Source: Nocardioides panacis
GTDB lineage: Bacteria > Actinomycetota > Actinomycetes > Propionibacteriales > Nocardioidaceae
DNA: 64,000 nt
Direction: 5' to 3'
Assembly: GCF_019039255.1 (NCBI RefSeq)
Contig: NZ_CP077062.1
Coordinates: forward strand, 3,782,001-3,846,000
Part shown: piece after piece, positions 25,633 to 34,575 of the stretch
How the letters are laid out: the number at the start of each line of letters is the position of its first letter
How positions within the stretch are numbered: position 1 is the first letter of the stretch
The notes under the pieces: generated by a model
The model's database searches: none
What the model was told of the DNA's origin: nothing
The model's input: only the letters and a program-made list of their open reading frames with translations
Translations under genes and position numbers: made by a program

Positions 25633-27942
25633 TCAGCGCGTGGCGGGCGCCTCGACCGGGTCGCCGATGCTGACCGAGCGGCGCTTCGAGACGACGATCG
25701 CCGCGGCGATGATCGCCACCGCCACGACCGCGATCAGGATCCGCACCGGGTCGTTCTGGTTGTCGCCCACCGAGAGGCTGACCACCGCGGTGGCGATCAG
25801 CAGGGAGACCAGGTTCATCACCTTGATCAGCGGGTTGATGGCCGGGCCGGCGGTGTCCTTGAACGGGTCGCCGACCGTGTCGCCGATGATCGTCGCCTCG
25901 TGGGCCGGGGACCCCTTGCCGCCGTGGTGGCCGTCCTCGACGAGCTTCTTGGCGTTGTCCCAGGCGCCGCCGGAGTTGGCCAGGAACACGGCCATCAGGG
26001 TGCCGGTGGCGATCGCGCCGGCCAGGAAGCCGGCCAGCGAGGTGGCACCGAGCCCGAACCCGACCGCGATCGGGGCCAGCACCGCCAGGATGCCGGGGGT
26101 CACGAGCTCGCGCAGCGAGTCCTTGGTGACGATGTCGACGACCTTGCCGTACTCCGGACGGCCGGTGCCCTCCATGATCCCGGGGATCTCCCGGAACTGG
26201 CGGCGGACCTCGTAGACGACCGCGCCGGCAGCCCGGGCGACCGCGTTGATGGCCAGGCCGGAGAACAGGAACACCACCGCCGAGCCGAGCAGCGCGCCGA
26301 CGAGCACCGCCGGGTTGAACACGCTGAAGTCCAGCAGGTTGCTCTCCTTGGCCGTCGGGTTGGCCTTGGCGAGCTCCTCGTAGATGGAGGTCGCGTAGGA
26401 GCCGAACAGCGCGGTCGCCGCCAGCACCGCGGTGGCGATCGCGATGCCCTTGGTGATCGCCTTGGTCGTGTTGCCGACCGCGTCGAGCTCGGTGAGGATC
26501 TGGGCGCCCTCCTCGCTCACGTCGCCGGACATCTCCGCGATGCCCTGGGCGTTGTCGGAGACCGGGCCGAAGGTGTCCATGGCGACGATCACGCCGACCG
26601 TGGTGAGCAGTCCGGTGCCGGCCAGCGCCACCGCGAACAGCGAGACGGTCAGCGCCGCGCCACCCAGGAGGTAGGCGCCGAAGACGGCCGCCCCGATCAC
26701 CAGCGTGGTGTAGACCGCGGACTCGAAGCCGACCGAGAGGCCGGACAGGATCACAGTCGCGGCGCCGGTCAGCGAGGTGACGCCGACGTCCTTGACCGGG
26801 CGGTGCTCGGTGCCGGTGTAGTAGCCGGTCAGCGCCAGGATGCCCGAGGACATCACGATGCCGATGACGACCGCCGTGGAGGCGATCAGCCGCGGGTCGC
26901 CGTCGAAGGAGGCGAACTGCGGCCCGAACTCGGCGAAGCTGCCGGGCAGGTAGAGGAAGGACAGCACGATGCTGGCGACCGCGGCGATGCCGGAGGAGAG
27001 GTAGAACGACCGGTTGATGGTCTTCAGGCCGTTCTCGCCGGCCTTGGGCTTGGTCAGGTAGACACCCGCCACCGCGGTCAGCGCCCCGATCGCGGGGATC
27101 AGCAGCGGGAAGACCAGGCCCTTGTCGCCGAACACCTGCGAGCCGAGGATCAGCGCGGCGACCAGCGTGACGGCGTAGGACTCGAACAGGTCGGCCGCCA
27201 TGCCGGCGCAGTCACCGACGTTGTCACCGACGTTGTCGGCGATCGTCGCAGCGTTGCGCGGGTCGTCCTCGGGGATGTTCTGCTCCACCTTGCCGACCAG
27301 GTCCGCGCCGACGTCGGCGGCCTTGGTGAAGATGCCGCCGCCGACCCGCATGAACATCGCGAGCAGCGCGGCGCCGAAGCCGAAGCCCTCGAGCACCTTG
27401 GGCGCCTCGCCCTGGAAGAACAGCACCACCAGGCTGGCGCCGAGCAGGCCGAGGCCGACGGTGAGCATGCCCACCATGGCGCCGGTCCGCAGGCCGATCG
27501 TCATGGCCGGCTCCCGGCCCTCGGCGTTGGCGGCCGCGGCGACGCGCAGGTTGGCGCGCACGGCGAGGTTCATCCCGAGGTAGCCGACCGTGGCGGAGAA
27601 GCCCGCGCCCACCAGGAAGAACACCGAGCGGAAGATCCGCACCGTCAGGTCGTCGGCGGGCAGGGCGAGCAGGGCGAAGAATGCGATGGCGGCGAAGATC
27701 GCCAGGGTCCGGAACTGCCGGGTGAGGTAGGCGTTGGCCCCCTCCTGCACCGCTCGCGCGATGGTCTTCATGTTCTCCGTGCCTTCACCAGCGGCAAGGA
27801 CCTGACCTCGGAACACCACGGCCATCACCAGCGCGACGAGCGCGATGACGCCGACGATGACGACGAGTATCAGGTTGCCTCCGGACAGGTCCACGGTCGC
27901 AGCCCCGCCACCGGTCTCGGCGGCAAAGATGTGCCCGGACAT
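25633..27942 (-). CDS. hppA: Membrane-bound proton-pumping pyrophosphatase, K+-independent type
   Basis: This 769-residue integral membrane protein has about 16 helices. It couples hydrolysis of pyrophosphate to H+ transport out of the cytoplasm. Substrate and Mg-binding motifs are intact: DVGADLVGKVEQNIPEDDPR, NVGDNVGDCAGMAADLFE and, near the C-terminus, NSGGAWDNAKK and GDTVGDPFKDTAGPA. The residue that decides potassium dependence is Lys (GNTTKAITKG) and not Ala, which places it in the K+-independent H+-pumping class. The gene is monocistronic, with hairpins before and after it. It is downstream of the bldG-type anti-sigma pair, as in Streptomyces. Confidence 0.95.
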   Translation of the reverse strand: MSGHIFAAETGGGAATVDLSGGNLILVVIVGVIALVALVMAVVFRGQVLAAGEGTENMKTIARAVQEGANAYLTRQFRTLAIFAAIAFFALLALPADDLTVRIFRSVFFLVGAGFSATVGYLGMNLAVRANLRVAAAANAEGREPAMTIGLRTGAMVGMLTVGLGLLGASLVVLFFQGEAPKVLEGFGFGAALLAMFMRVGGGIFTKAADVGADLVGKVEQNIPEDDPRNAATIADNVGDNVGDCAGMAADLFESYAVTLVAALILGSQVFGDKGLVFPLLIPAIGALTAVAGVYLTKPKAGENGLKTINRSFYLSSGIAAVASIVLSFLYLPGSFAEFGPQFASFDGDPRLIASTAVVIGIVMSSGILALTGYYTGTEHRPVKDVGVTSLTGAATVILSGLSVGFESAVYTTLVIGAAVFGAYLLGGAALTVSLFAVALAGTGLLTTVGVIVAMDTFGPVSDNAQGIAEMSGDVSEEGAQILTELDAVGNTTKAITKGIAIATAVLAATALFGSYATSIYEELAKANPTAKESNLLDFSVFNPAVLVGALLGSAVVFLFSGLAINAVARAAGAVVYEVRRQFREIPGIMEGTGRPEYGKVVDIVTKDSLRELVTPGILAVLAPIAVGFGLGATSLAGFLAGAIATGTLMAVFLANSGGAWDNAKKLVEDGHHGGKGSPAHEATIIGDTVGDPFKDTAGPAINPLIKVMNLVSLLIATAVVSLSVGDNQNDPVRILIAVVAVAIIAAAIVVSKRRSVSIGDPVEAPATR

Positions 27943-28088
27943 ACGTCCTCCTCTTGTGGGCGCTCAAGCCCGGCGATGATCTGGTCCACGGTCCGACGGA
28001 CCGCACCGCGTGCAGGCGGTGTGACCTGCCTCACGCGGCGTTGTGCCGGGGAGTCTACTGAGATCGGCAGGGCGCGCGAGGACAACAC

Positions 28089-28106
28089 ATGTGGGATAGC
28101 CCACAT
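28089..28106 (-). terminator. Terminator-like hairpin after the anti-sigma gene
   Basis: A perfect seven-base stem, ATGTGGG (28089-28095) and CCCACAT (28100-28106), has an ATAG loop. On the minus strand it is preceded by TTGAAA and followed by TGTGTTGTCC, a modest T-rich stretch. A smaller CTCGG/CCGAG hairpin lies between it and the anti-sigma stop. It probably ends the bldG-type operon ahead of the hppA promoter. Confidence 0.6.
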
Positions 28107-28135
28107 TTCAAGGGGATCTCGGGAGAACCGAGCGC

Positions 28136-28537
28136 TCAGACGAGGGCCCAGGACATGGACAGCACGGTGCTGTCGTCGTCCTGGGCGATCGTGAAGTCGT
28201 CGATCAGGCCGCGCAGCAGGGCCCACGGCTCGATGCCGTCGATGTCGCTGGTGGGCGGGTCCTGGGCGGCGATGGAGCCGGCCGCCGCGACGGAGACGCG
28301 CAGCCGGTCCTCGAGCCGCATGCGGACCTCGACGGGCCCCACGTCGGTGCTGTCCTGACCGACCAGCAGCGCGCAGGCCTCGCCGACGGCGAGGCGGACC
28401 TCCTCGACGAACTCCTCGTCCTGCGAGGCACGACGGGCGACGGCGGCCGCGACCAGCCGGACCGTGCGCACCAATGCAGGGTCCCGGGCGATGGCGACGG
28501 TGATCCCGGTGGCGGTCCGAGCCGCTCCGGCCGGCAC
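28136..28537 (-). CDS. Anti-sigma-factor-like ATP-binding protein (RsbW/ApgA-type)
   Basis: This small HATPase-like protein of 133 residues lies directly downstream of the bldG-type gene, the position of apgA in Streptomyces. The region matching the kinase N-box is EEVRLAVGEACALLVG. It keeps the Glu-Ala-Cys segment, but the usual Asn that coordinates magnesium is not obvious, and the G-boxes are weak. It may therefore be a partner-binding protein with reduced kinase activity. The likely role is to bind the anti-anti-sigma factor or a sigma factor in a partner-switching circuit. The spacing to the upstream gene is four bases, so they are co-translated. Confidence 0.75.
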   Translation of the reverse strand: MPAGAARTATGITVAIARDPALVRTVRLVAAAVARRASQDEEFVEEVRLAVGEACALLVGQDSTDVGPVEVRMRLEDRLRVSVAAAGSIAAQDPPTSDIDGIEPWALLRGLIDDFTIAQDDDSTVLSMSWALV

Positions 28538-28541
28538 CGCT

Positions 28542-28880
28542 CTACCGCTCGGCGAGCGCGTCGGCCTGCGACCCGTGGATGGCGAAGACCTTCGCCAGAC
28601 CGGTGATACGGAAGATCTTGAGCAGCCGCTCCTGGTTGCAGATCAGGCGCATCGAGCCGTCGTGGGCGCGCACCTTCTTGAGCCCGCCGACCAGGACGCC
28701 GAGTCCGGTCGAGTCCAGGAAGTCGACCTTCTCCATGTCGATGACCAGGTTGTAGTTGCCGTTCCCGACGAGCTCGGTGATCTTGTCACGGAGCTTGGGA
28801 GCGGTGTACACGTCGATCTCGCCGCCCACCTCGATGATCGTGTGACCATCTTCGTGGCGCGTCTCGAGTGACAGATCCAC
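28542..28880 (-). CDS. bldG: STAS-domain anti-anti-sigma factor, BldG orthologue
   Basis: This STAS protein has 112 residues and near-identical signature stretches to Streptomyces Bld[36 protein letters not shown] and [19 protein letters not shown]. The Ser in FLDSTG is the expected phosphorylation site that switches partner binding. In Streptomyces the protein is needed for aerial growth and antibiotic production. I chose GTG 28880 because a GAGGAG ribosome-binding site lies eight bases upstream and the length then matches the family. The frame stays open to 28934. The gene is divergent from the helicase gene, as in Streptomyces. The function in a non-sporulating relative would be stress or growth-phase control. 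Confidence 0.9.
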   Translation of the reverse strand: MDLSLETRHEDGHTIIEVGGEIDVYTAPKLRDKITELVGNGNYNLVIDMEKVDFLDSTGLGVLVGGLKKVRAHDGSMRLICNQERLLKIFRITGLAKVFAIHGSQADALAER

Positions 28881-29032
28881 GTGCGACTCCTCACCGATGT
28901 CGGCTGATGCTGCTTCGTACCGGCGATCATTCAACCATGCACCGCCGCAGAGCAGCGGACACTCCGGGAAAAGCGGGCGTCGGTGGTCTGACCAGCGGAT
29001 CCGCCGGGGGTGGTCTTTGGGACACTCCGGGG

Positions 29033-31359
29033 GTGGTGAACGACGTGTCAGCCTCGCCCGCCCGGGCGGTCGTCAGCCGGTTGGCGCTCACCCCGGGCCG
29101 CGAGGACAGCCTCACCCACCTCGAGGTGATCCCGGCACGCCCCGGTCGCCGCGCGCCCTGGCCGGAGTGGGCCGACCCCGGGCTGGTCGAGGCGCTGCGG
29201 GCCCGCGGCATCCCGGAGCCGTGGCAGCACCAGGTCGACGCCGCCGAGGCCGCGCACCGCGGCGAGCACGTCGTGCTCTCGACGGGCACCGCCTCGGGCA
29301 AGTCGCTGGGCTACCTGCTGCCGGCCCTGAGCGCGGTCCAGTCCGCGCGCGGGCGCTCCGGGCGGCGCGGCGCCACCACGCTCTACCTGTCCCCGACCAA
29401 GGCGCTGGCCCAGGACCAGCTCGGGTCGGTGCGCGGCCTCGGCCTCCCGGGGCTGGCCGCGACCACCCACGACGGCGACTCGTCGGTCGAGCAGCGCGAC
29501 TGGGCCCGTGACCACGCGGAGTACGTCCTGACCAACCCCGACATGCTGCACCACTCGCTGCTGCCGGGGCACCAGCGCTGGTCCCGGTTCTTCGGCCTGC
29601 TGGAGTACGTCGTCATCGACGAGTGCCACCACTACCGCGGCGTCTTCGGCGCCCACGTCGCGCAGATCGTCCGGCGGCTGCGCCGGGTGTGCGCGACGTA
29701 CGGCGCCTCGCCGACGTTCGTGCTCGCCTCTGCCACCGCCGCGGAGCCCGACGTCACCGCCTCGCGGCTGACCGGACTCGCCGTCCGCGCGGTGTCCGAG
29801 GACTCCTCGGCCCGCGGCGAGGTGACGCTGGCCCTGTGGGAGCCGCCCTTCGCGTCCTACCTCGGCGAGAACGGCGCGCCCGTCCGGCGCGCCGCCACCT
29901 CCGAGACCGCCGACCTGCTGACCGACCTGGTCGTCGACGGGGTGCGGACACTGGCGTTCGTGCGCTCGCGCCGGGGCGCCGAATCGGTGGCGATGACCGC
30001 GCGGCGGCTGCTCGGCGAGGTCGCCCCGGAGCTGGCGGACCGGGTCGCGGCCTACCGCGGCGGCTACCTGCCCGAGGACCGCCGGGAGATCGAGCAGGCA
30101 CTGCGCTCGGGCCGGCTGACCGGGCTGGCGGCGACCAACGCGCTCGAGCTCGGCATCGACGTGTCCGGTCTGGACGCGGTGCTGATGGCCGGCTTCCCCG
30201 GGACCCGGGCGGCGCTGTGGCAGCAGGTCGGCCGGGCGGGGCGGGGCGGCCAGGACGCCCTCGGGGTGCTGGTCGCCCGCGACGACCCCCCTGGACACCT
30301 ACCTCGTCAACCACCCCGAGGCGCTGATCGGGGTGCCGGTGGAGGCCAACGTCTTCGACCCGGACAACCCCTACGTGCTGGGTCCGCACCTGTGCGCCGC
30401 GGCCTCCGAGCTGCCGCTGACCGAGGAGGACCTGCCGCTGTTCGGGCCCCGGGCCCGCGACGGTGTCGAGGCCCTGACCGCGGCCGGGATGCTGCGCCGC
30501 CGGCGGCACGCGTGGTACTGGACCGACCGGAGCCGGGCCGGCGACCTCGCCGACCTGCGCTCCACCGGAGGTGCCCCGGTGCGGCTGGTCGAGGACGGCA
30601 CCGGCCGGCTGCTGGGCACCGTGGACGCCGGCTCGTCGCACGGCACCGTGCACGAGGGCGCGGTCTACCTGCACCAGGGCGAGACCTACCTCGTGCTCGG
30701 GCTGGACCTCGAGGACCGGGTCGCCACCGTGGTGCTCGACGAGCCGGGCTACAGCACCACGGCCCGCGAGGTCACCGACATCGAGATCACCGAGGAGCGC
30801 GAGCACGCCGCCTGGGGCGCGGCCCGGGTCAGCCTCGGCGGCGTCCGGGTCACCCACCAGGTGGTGTCCTTCCTGCGTCGCCGGGTGCCCTCGGGGGGAG
30901 TCCCTCGGCGATGAGCCGCTCGACCTCCCCGAGCGCACCCTGGACACCACCGCGGTCTGGTGGACACTGCCCCCGGAGCTGCTGGCCGACGGGGACGTCG
31001 CGGCCGTCGACCTGCCGGGCGCCGCGCACGCCGCCGAGCACGCCTCGATCGGGCTGCTGCCGCTGTTCGCGACCTGCGACCGCTGGGACATCGGCGGGGT
31101 CTCCACCGCCCTGCACCCGGACACCGGCACGCTCACCGTCTTCGTGTACGACGGGCACCCGGGCGGCGCAGGTTTCGCCGAGCGCGGGTTCCACGCCGCC
31201 CGGGCCTGGCTCTCCGCGACGCGGGAGGCGATCGCGGGCTGCCGGTGCGAGGAGGGCTGCCCGTCGTGCGTACAGTCGCCGAAGTGCGGGAACCAGAACA
31301 ACCCGCTCGACAAGCGCGGCGCGGTCGCCCTGCTCGACGTCCTGCTCGGCGCCGCCTGA
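29033..31359 (+). pseudogene. DEXH-box helicase with DUF1998 domain (MrfA/YprA-like), split by two frameshifts
   Basis: Joined across two breaks the protein is about 774 residues. Helicase motifs in frame 1: STGTASGKS (Walker A), VIDECHHYRG (DEXH), LASATAAE and QQVGRAGRGG (motif VI). The first break is at six C (30286-30291): five C restore ARDDPLDTYLVNHPEAL. The second is at six G (30893-30898): five G restore RRRVPSGESLGDEPLDL. The C-terminal DUF1998 region carries the four-cysteine motif CRCEEGCPSCVQSPKCGNQN. Relatives repair mitomycin-type damage. Starts at GTG 29033 or 29045 are both possible. Both breaks are one-base insertions in homopolymers, so I think the gene is intact in the organism. 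Confidence 0.85.
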
Positions 31360-31426
31360 CCCCTCCGGGTTTGCCGGTCTCCCCCGCGGGAAGAACTCCC
31401 TGGACCGACCCGGAAGGAACTCCCCC

Positions 31427-31819
31427 ATGCTCGTGCTCGGCCTCATCTTGATCCTGCTCTCGGCAGGCACCCTGGTTGCCGTGCTCTCCAGCGGCACCGA
31501 CGACCACGCCCAGCTGTTCGGTGGCGCGATCGACGTGTCCACGCTGGTGGTGTTCCTGGCCGGCGCGGCGGCACTCCTGGTCTTCATCATGGGACTGGAG
31601 CTGGTCCGGTCCGGCGTCCGCCGGGCGAACGCGAACCGCAAGACCAAGAAGAAGCTCCGCAGGTACGAGAAGCGCGAGGAGCAGCGCGACGACACCCCGG
31701 CCGACCCGGGCAGCACCACCGGCACGACGGCCCCCGCCGACACGACCGCGAGGCCGACCGGCACCACCGGCAGCACGCAGGGCGGTCCCTACGAGACCCC
31801 GCCCCCGCCGAGCCGCTGA
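31427..31819 (+). CDS. Small two-helix membrane protein with basic and Thr/Pro-rich tail
   Basis: This 130-residue protein starts at ATG 31427 after GGAAGGAA. Helix one spans about residues 2-20 (LVLGLILILLSAGTLVAVL) and helix two about 40-60 (VVFLAGAAALLVFIMGLE). A basic stretch follows (NRKTKKKLRRYEKREEQRD), then a low-complexity Thr/Gly/Pro/Ala tail ending in ETPPPPSR. The topology with a cytoplasmic positive segment resembles LapA-like or cell-envelope scaffold proteins. I do not recognise a specific family. It is 67 bases after the helicase gene and convergent with the tad locus, with a 12-bp tandem repeat in between. Confidence 0.75.
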   Translation: MLVLGLILILLSAGTLVAVLSSGTDDHAQLFGGAIDVSTLVVFLAGAAALLVFIMGLELVRSGVRRANANRKTKKKLRRYEKREEQRDDTPADPGSTTGTTAPADTTARPTGTTGSTQGGPYETPPPPSR

Positions 31820-31848
31820 CCCCGCCCTCGGGCCGGCCGGTGCGCGGG

Positions 31849-31896
31849 TCACTGCCCGGATCACTGCCCGGGTCACTGCCCGGGTCACTGGGCGGG
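31849..31896. repeat. Four tandem 12-bp repeats between convergent genes
   Basis: The unit TCACTGCCCGGG occurs four times in a row (31849-31860, 31861-31872, 31873-31884, 31885-31896). The first differs in its last base and the fourth in three internal bases (TCACTGGGCGGG). The TCA of the fourth unit is the stop codon of the minus-strand TadE-like gene. It is a small local tandem expansion and could vary in copy number between strains. Confidence 0.85.
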
Positions 31897-32253
31897 CCCC
31901 GCTGACACCGGCCCGGCCCGGGCCCGGCTGCTCACCTCGAGCGTCCGGCCGAGCACCGGACCGGCCTCCCGCAGCACCCGGACGGTGACCACCTCGCCGT
32001 CGACCGCGCACGAGCCCAGCCGCGCGCCGTTGCGGCCCGCCGTCGAGCCGGCGGCCGCGCACGGGTCCGCGCCGGCCTGCAGCGCTCCGGCACCCGCCAG
32101 GGCGGATAGGTCCGCCGCTGAGGCGACCCGCCGCTGGTCGGCGACGACCCCGCCCAGCGCCGCCACCAGCACGGTCGTGAACGCCAGCACTCCGACCAGG
32201 CCGAGGGCCGGCACCGTGGCACTGCCCCGCTGGTCGCGACGGGGGCGGCTCAC
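31885..32253 (-). CDS. TadE-like protein, Rv3654c family
   Basis: This 122-residue protein begins with a basic segment and one hydrophobic helix (ATVPALGLVGVLAFTTVLVA). An AADLSALAGA motif of the TadE/TadG-like Rv3654c family follows, then a short extracytoplasmic part with two cysteines (DPCAA, GSCAV). Such pseudopilin-like proteins are minor components of tad/Flp pilus machines. It starts in a four-base ATGA overlap with the upstream tadE stop and is the last gene of the leftward tad operon. Its stop codon lies in a 12-bp tandem repeat. Confidence 0.82.
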   Translation of the reverse strand: MSRPRRDQRGSATVPALGLVGVLAFTTVLVAALGGVVADQRRVASAADLSALAGAGALQAGADPCAAAGSTAGRNGARLGSCAVDGEVVTVRVLREAGPVLGRTLEVSSRARAGPVSAGPAQ

Positions 32254-32717
32254 TGCGGCTCCCGGGCCGCGACCGCCTCGGCGCGAACGTCGACGCCGGG
32301 CAGGAAGCCGAACAGTCCGCCGGGTCCGTGCACCTCGGTGCGCACCCGGACCACGACGGTGTCGCCGTCCTCCCGCACGGTGATCCGGGAGCCGTCGGGA
32401 GCGACCCGCCGGCCCAGCGCGGTGGCCGAGCCGGCGGCGTCGTCACGGGCCACGGCCCGCGCGGTCTCCCGGGCGGCGTCCACCACGCGCACCTGGGTGG
32501 CCGCCAGCGACAGCAGCCAGACCAGCCCGAGCGCCACCGCGGCGAGCGCCGGCAGCACCATCGCCGTCTCGGCGGTCACCGACCCGCGCTCGCCGGCCGC
32601 CCGTGAGCCGGCCGCCCGTGAGCAGACGGCGCGTGGGCCGGCCGCCCGTGGGTGGCCGGTGGCGGTGCCCCGCAGCCCGCGGCCCACCCCGGCCGACCGG
32701 TGATCTCGCACGGCCAC
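32250..32717 (-). CDS. TadE-family pseudopilin
   Basis: The recognisable part starts with ERGSVTAETAMVLPALAAVA, where Glu after the processing site and the hydrophobic helix are the pseudopilin signature. About 80 extracytoplasmic residues follow. Before it lies an unusual 40-residue N-terminal leader containing an in-frame five-residue repeat (RAAGP, RAVCS, RAAGS, RAAGE) encoded by a 15-bp tandem repeat. GTG 32717, two bases after the upstream stop, is the likely start; GTG 32711 is also possible. The protein would be a minor subunit of the tad pilus. Confidence 0.8.
   Translation of the reverse strand: MAVRDHRSAGVGRGLRGTATGHPRAAGPRAVCSRAAGSRAAGERGSVTAETAMVLPALAAVALGLVWLLSLAATQVRVVDAARETARAVARDDAAGSATALGRRVAPDGSRITVREDGDTVVVRVRTEVHGPGGLFGFLPGVDVRAEAVAAREPQ
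32593..32652 (-). repeat. In-frame 15-bp tandem repeat in the TadE leader
   Basis: Four 15-bp units in a row lie at 32593-32607, 32608-32622, 32623-32637 and 32638-32652. The first two are identical (CCGGCCGCCCGTGAG) and the last differs by one base. Because the unit is a multiple of three, copy-number change keeps the reading frame and only alters the length of the RAAG-type segment before the TadE helix. Confidence 0.85.
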
Positions 32718-32719
32718 GG

Positions 32720-32905
32720 TCAGATCCCGATGACCTTCATGACCAGCTCGAACAGCGACTTGAGCAGCGACTGCCCGAAGTCGCTGGTCAGCAGCTTGAT
32801 CAGCACCGAGGCGAAGCCGCAGCCGGCGGCGGTGACGACGGCGTACTCGGCGGTGGTAACACCGCGCTCGGAGCGGAGCCGGGCGACGGGGGACTTCTTG
32901 GTCAT
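32720..32905 (-). CDS. DUF4244 Flp-pilin-like protein
   Basis: This 61-residue protein starts at ATG 32905 directly after a consensus AGGAGGT. A short basic leader (MTKKSPVARLRSER) is followed by GVTTAEYAVVTAAGCGFA, which matches the Flp-type prepilin cleavage and helix region (Gly, then Glu at +5). It ends in KSLFELVMKVIGI. DUF4244 proteins take the place of the major Flp pilin in actinobacterial tad loci. The strong ribosome-binding site suggests it is the most heavily translated gene of the operon. No dedicated prepilin peptidase gene is visible in the window. Confidence 0.85.
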   Translation of the reverse strand: MTKKSPVARLRSERGVTTAEYAVVTAAGCGFASVLIKLLTSDFGQSLLKSLFELVMKVIGI

Positions 32906-33049
32906 GGTGACCTCCTGGGACGGGCCCACCGGGGTGGGCGTGGGTTGACGTCCCGGACTCTCGTCCGATCCGGCACCGCCCACGAGAGGCTCCGGCCGCG
33001 CTGGGGACGAACCCCCGGTGCCCGCCGGTGTGGAGAGGAACTGGTCGGC

Positions 33050-33793
33050 TCAACGGCCCGCGAGGACGCCTAGCGAGCCGGCTACCAGCGGCGCCACGCC
33101 CACCAGGACGAAGGCCGGGAGCAGGCAGAGACCGAGCGGGATCGCGGCCTGCACCCCGACCGCCCGGGCCCGGCTCTCGACGTCGGCGCGCGCGGCCCGG
33201 CGCAGGTCGTCGGCGAGCCGCTGCATCGCGTCGGCCACCGACGCGCCGCTCCGCGCCGCGCGGGCCAGGGCGCGCCCAAGCCCTCCGAGCTGGGGGTGCC
33301 GGGCCAGGTCGGACCAGACCGTCACCGGATCCACGCCGAGCTGCAGCCGGTGGGACACCGCGGCGAGCTCCTCCCGCACCGGTGGCCCCACCGCGGCGCG
33401 GATCTCCTCCAGGGCGGCGGCGGGGGACAGTCCGGCGGCCAGGCAGGCGGCCATCAGGTCCACGACGTGCGGGACGGCCGCCGCCAGCGCGAGGCGGTGC
33501 CGACGCGCGGCGGGGGCCTCCAGGCGGCCGACCACCCGCCAGCACACGGCACCCGCGGCCAGCCCGACCACCGCGGCCAACGGCCCGCCGACCAGGACGC
33601 CGGCGCCGAGTGCGACCGCGGCGGTGGCCAGGGTGCGCAGGGGCGGCGGGCGCTCGCGCGGCCCCCGACCGGGCGTGGCCGGCGCTGTCAGGGTCCCCGG
33701 CGCCGGTCGCCGCGACGGGAGGGCCGCGGCCACCGCGACAGCCGCCCCGACGGCCGCCACCAGCGTCAGGGCGGCGTGCGACCCGGCGCTCAT
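33050..33793 (-). CDS. Type II secretion F-domain protein, TadC-like
   Basis: This 247-residue inner-membrane protein has an N-terminal pair of hydrophobic helices, the F-domain (VVDLMAACLAAGLSPAAALE, then RLQLGVDPVTVWSDLARHP) and C-terminal helices (GLCLLPAFVLVGVAPLVAG). It forms the platform of the tad pilus assembly machine with TadB. Its start overlaps the stop of tadB by four bases. Confidence 0.85.
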   Translation of the reverse strand: MSAGSHAALTLVAAVGAAVAVAAALPSRRPAPGTLTAPATPGRGPRERPPPLRTLATAAVALGAGVLVGGPLAAVVGLAAGAVCWRVVGRLEAPAARRHRLALAAAVPHVVDLMAACLAAGLSPAAALEEIRAAVGPPVREELAAVSHRLQLGVDPVTVWSDLARHPQLGGLGRALARAARSGASVADAMQRLADDLRRAARADVESRARAVGVQAAIPLGLCLLPAFVLVGVAPLVAGSLGVLAGR

Positions 33794-34575
33794 GCCCGCA
33801 GCACCGTGGCGGCGATGCGGTCGATCCAGAGCAGCCCGGCGAGCGCGAACAGCGCCCCGAGGCCCAGGCAGCCAACGCCGACGGGGGTGCCGAGCAGGAA
33901 GTGCCAGGGGTCGCCGCCGACCCCGGTCGACATCGCCAGCGACGCGACCGGCAGCACCGCGACGAGCCGGGCGGTGGCCTGGGCGGAGGCCAGCTCGCCC
34001 TGCACCAGCCGCCGGGTGCCCTGCCGCTCGCGCGCGGTCAGCGCCACCTGCCCCAGTGCGGCGGCCAGCCCGGCCCCGGAGCGTTCGGAGACCTGCCAGG
34101 CCGAGGCGACCTCGGCCAGCCCCTCGGCGCCCCGGACCGCGGCGAGCCTGCGCAGCGCGGCCGGGACGTCGGCGCCGAGCCGGGCGGCCGCGACGACGGG
34201 TTCCAGGTCCGGCCAGAGCTCACGGCAGTGCTCCAGGCCGGCGGCCGGCGGCTGACCGGCGCGCAGCTCCCCGGCCAGCGCCTCGCAGACGTCGACCACC
34301 ACGGCCTGCCGCACGGTGGCCGCCCTCGCCGCCCGTCCCCGGCGCACCAGGAGGCCGGCACCGCCGAGCGCGCCGAGCGACACGAGGCCGAGCGCCAGCC
34401 GGGTGCCGTCGGCGAGCACCAGCAGGCCCGCACCCGCTCCGGCCGCCGCCACGACCAGCACCGGCGCGACCGCCGGCCCGCGTGACGACCCGCCCGGCGG
34501 CCGGGGGGCACGACCGCGGACCGGCCACACCAGGGCGACCGCCGCCGCGGCGGCCAGCACCGCGACCACCCTCAC
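33790..34575 (-). CDS. Type II secretion F-domain protein, TadB-like
   Basis: This 261-residue platform protein has N-terminal membrane helices, an F-domain (CEALAGELRAGQPPAAGLEH, SERSGAGLAAALGQVAL) and C-terminal helices. The start GTG 34575 gives a four-base GTGA overlap with the tadA stop. A longer frame runs far upstream, opposite to and inside tadA, and is not coding. It pairs with the TadC-like protein downstream. Confidence 0.83.
   Translation of the reverse strand: MRVVAVLAAAAAVALVWPVRGRAPRPPGGSSRGPAVAPVLVVAAAGAGAGLLVLADGTRLALGLVSLGALGGAGLLVRRGRAARAATVRQAVVVDVCEALAGELRAGQPPAAGLEHCRELWPDLEPVVAAARLGADVPAALRRLAAVRGAEGLAEVASAWQVSERSGAGLAAALGQVALTARERQGTRRLVQGELASAQATARLVAVLPVASLAMSTGVGGDPWHFLLGTPVGVGCLGLGALFALAGLLWIDRIAATVLRA

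Noticed and set aside
30286-30898. Programmed ribosomal frameshifting in the helicase gene
   Set aside because: Two successive one-base insertions in G/C runs, matched by the same pattern in unrelated genes, fit sequence error better. No slippery-site plus pseudoknot arrangement was recognised.
31849-32652. CRISPR-like array
   Set aside because: The 12-bp and 15-bp units are directly abutting tandem repeats without spacers, and there are no cas genes.
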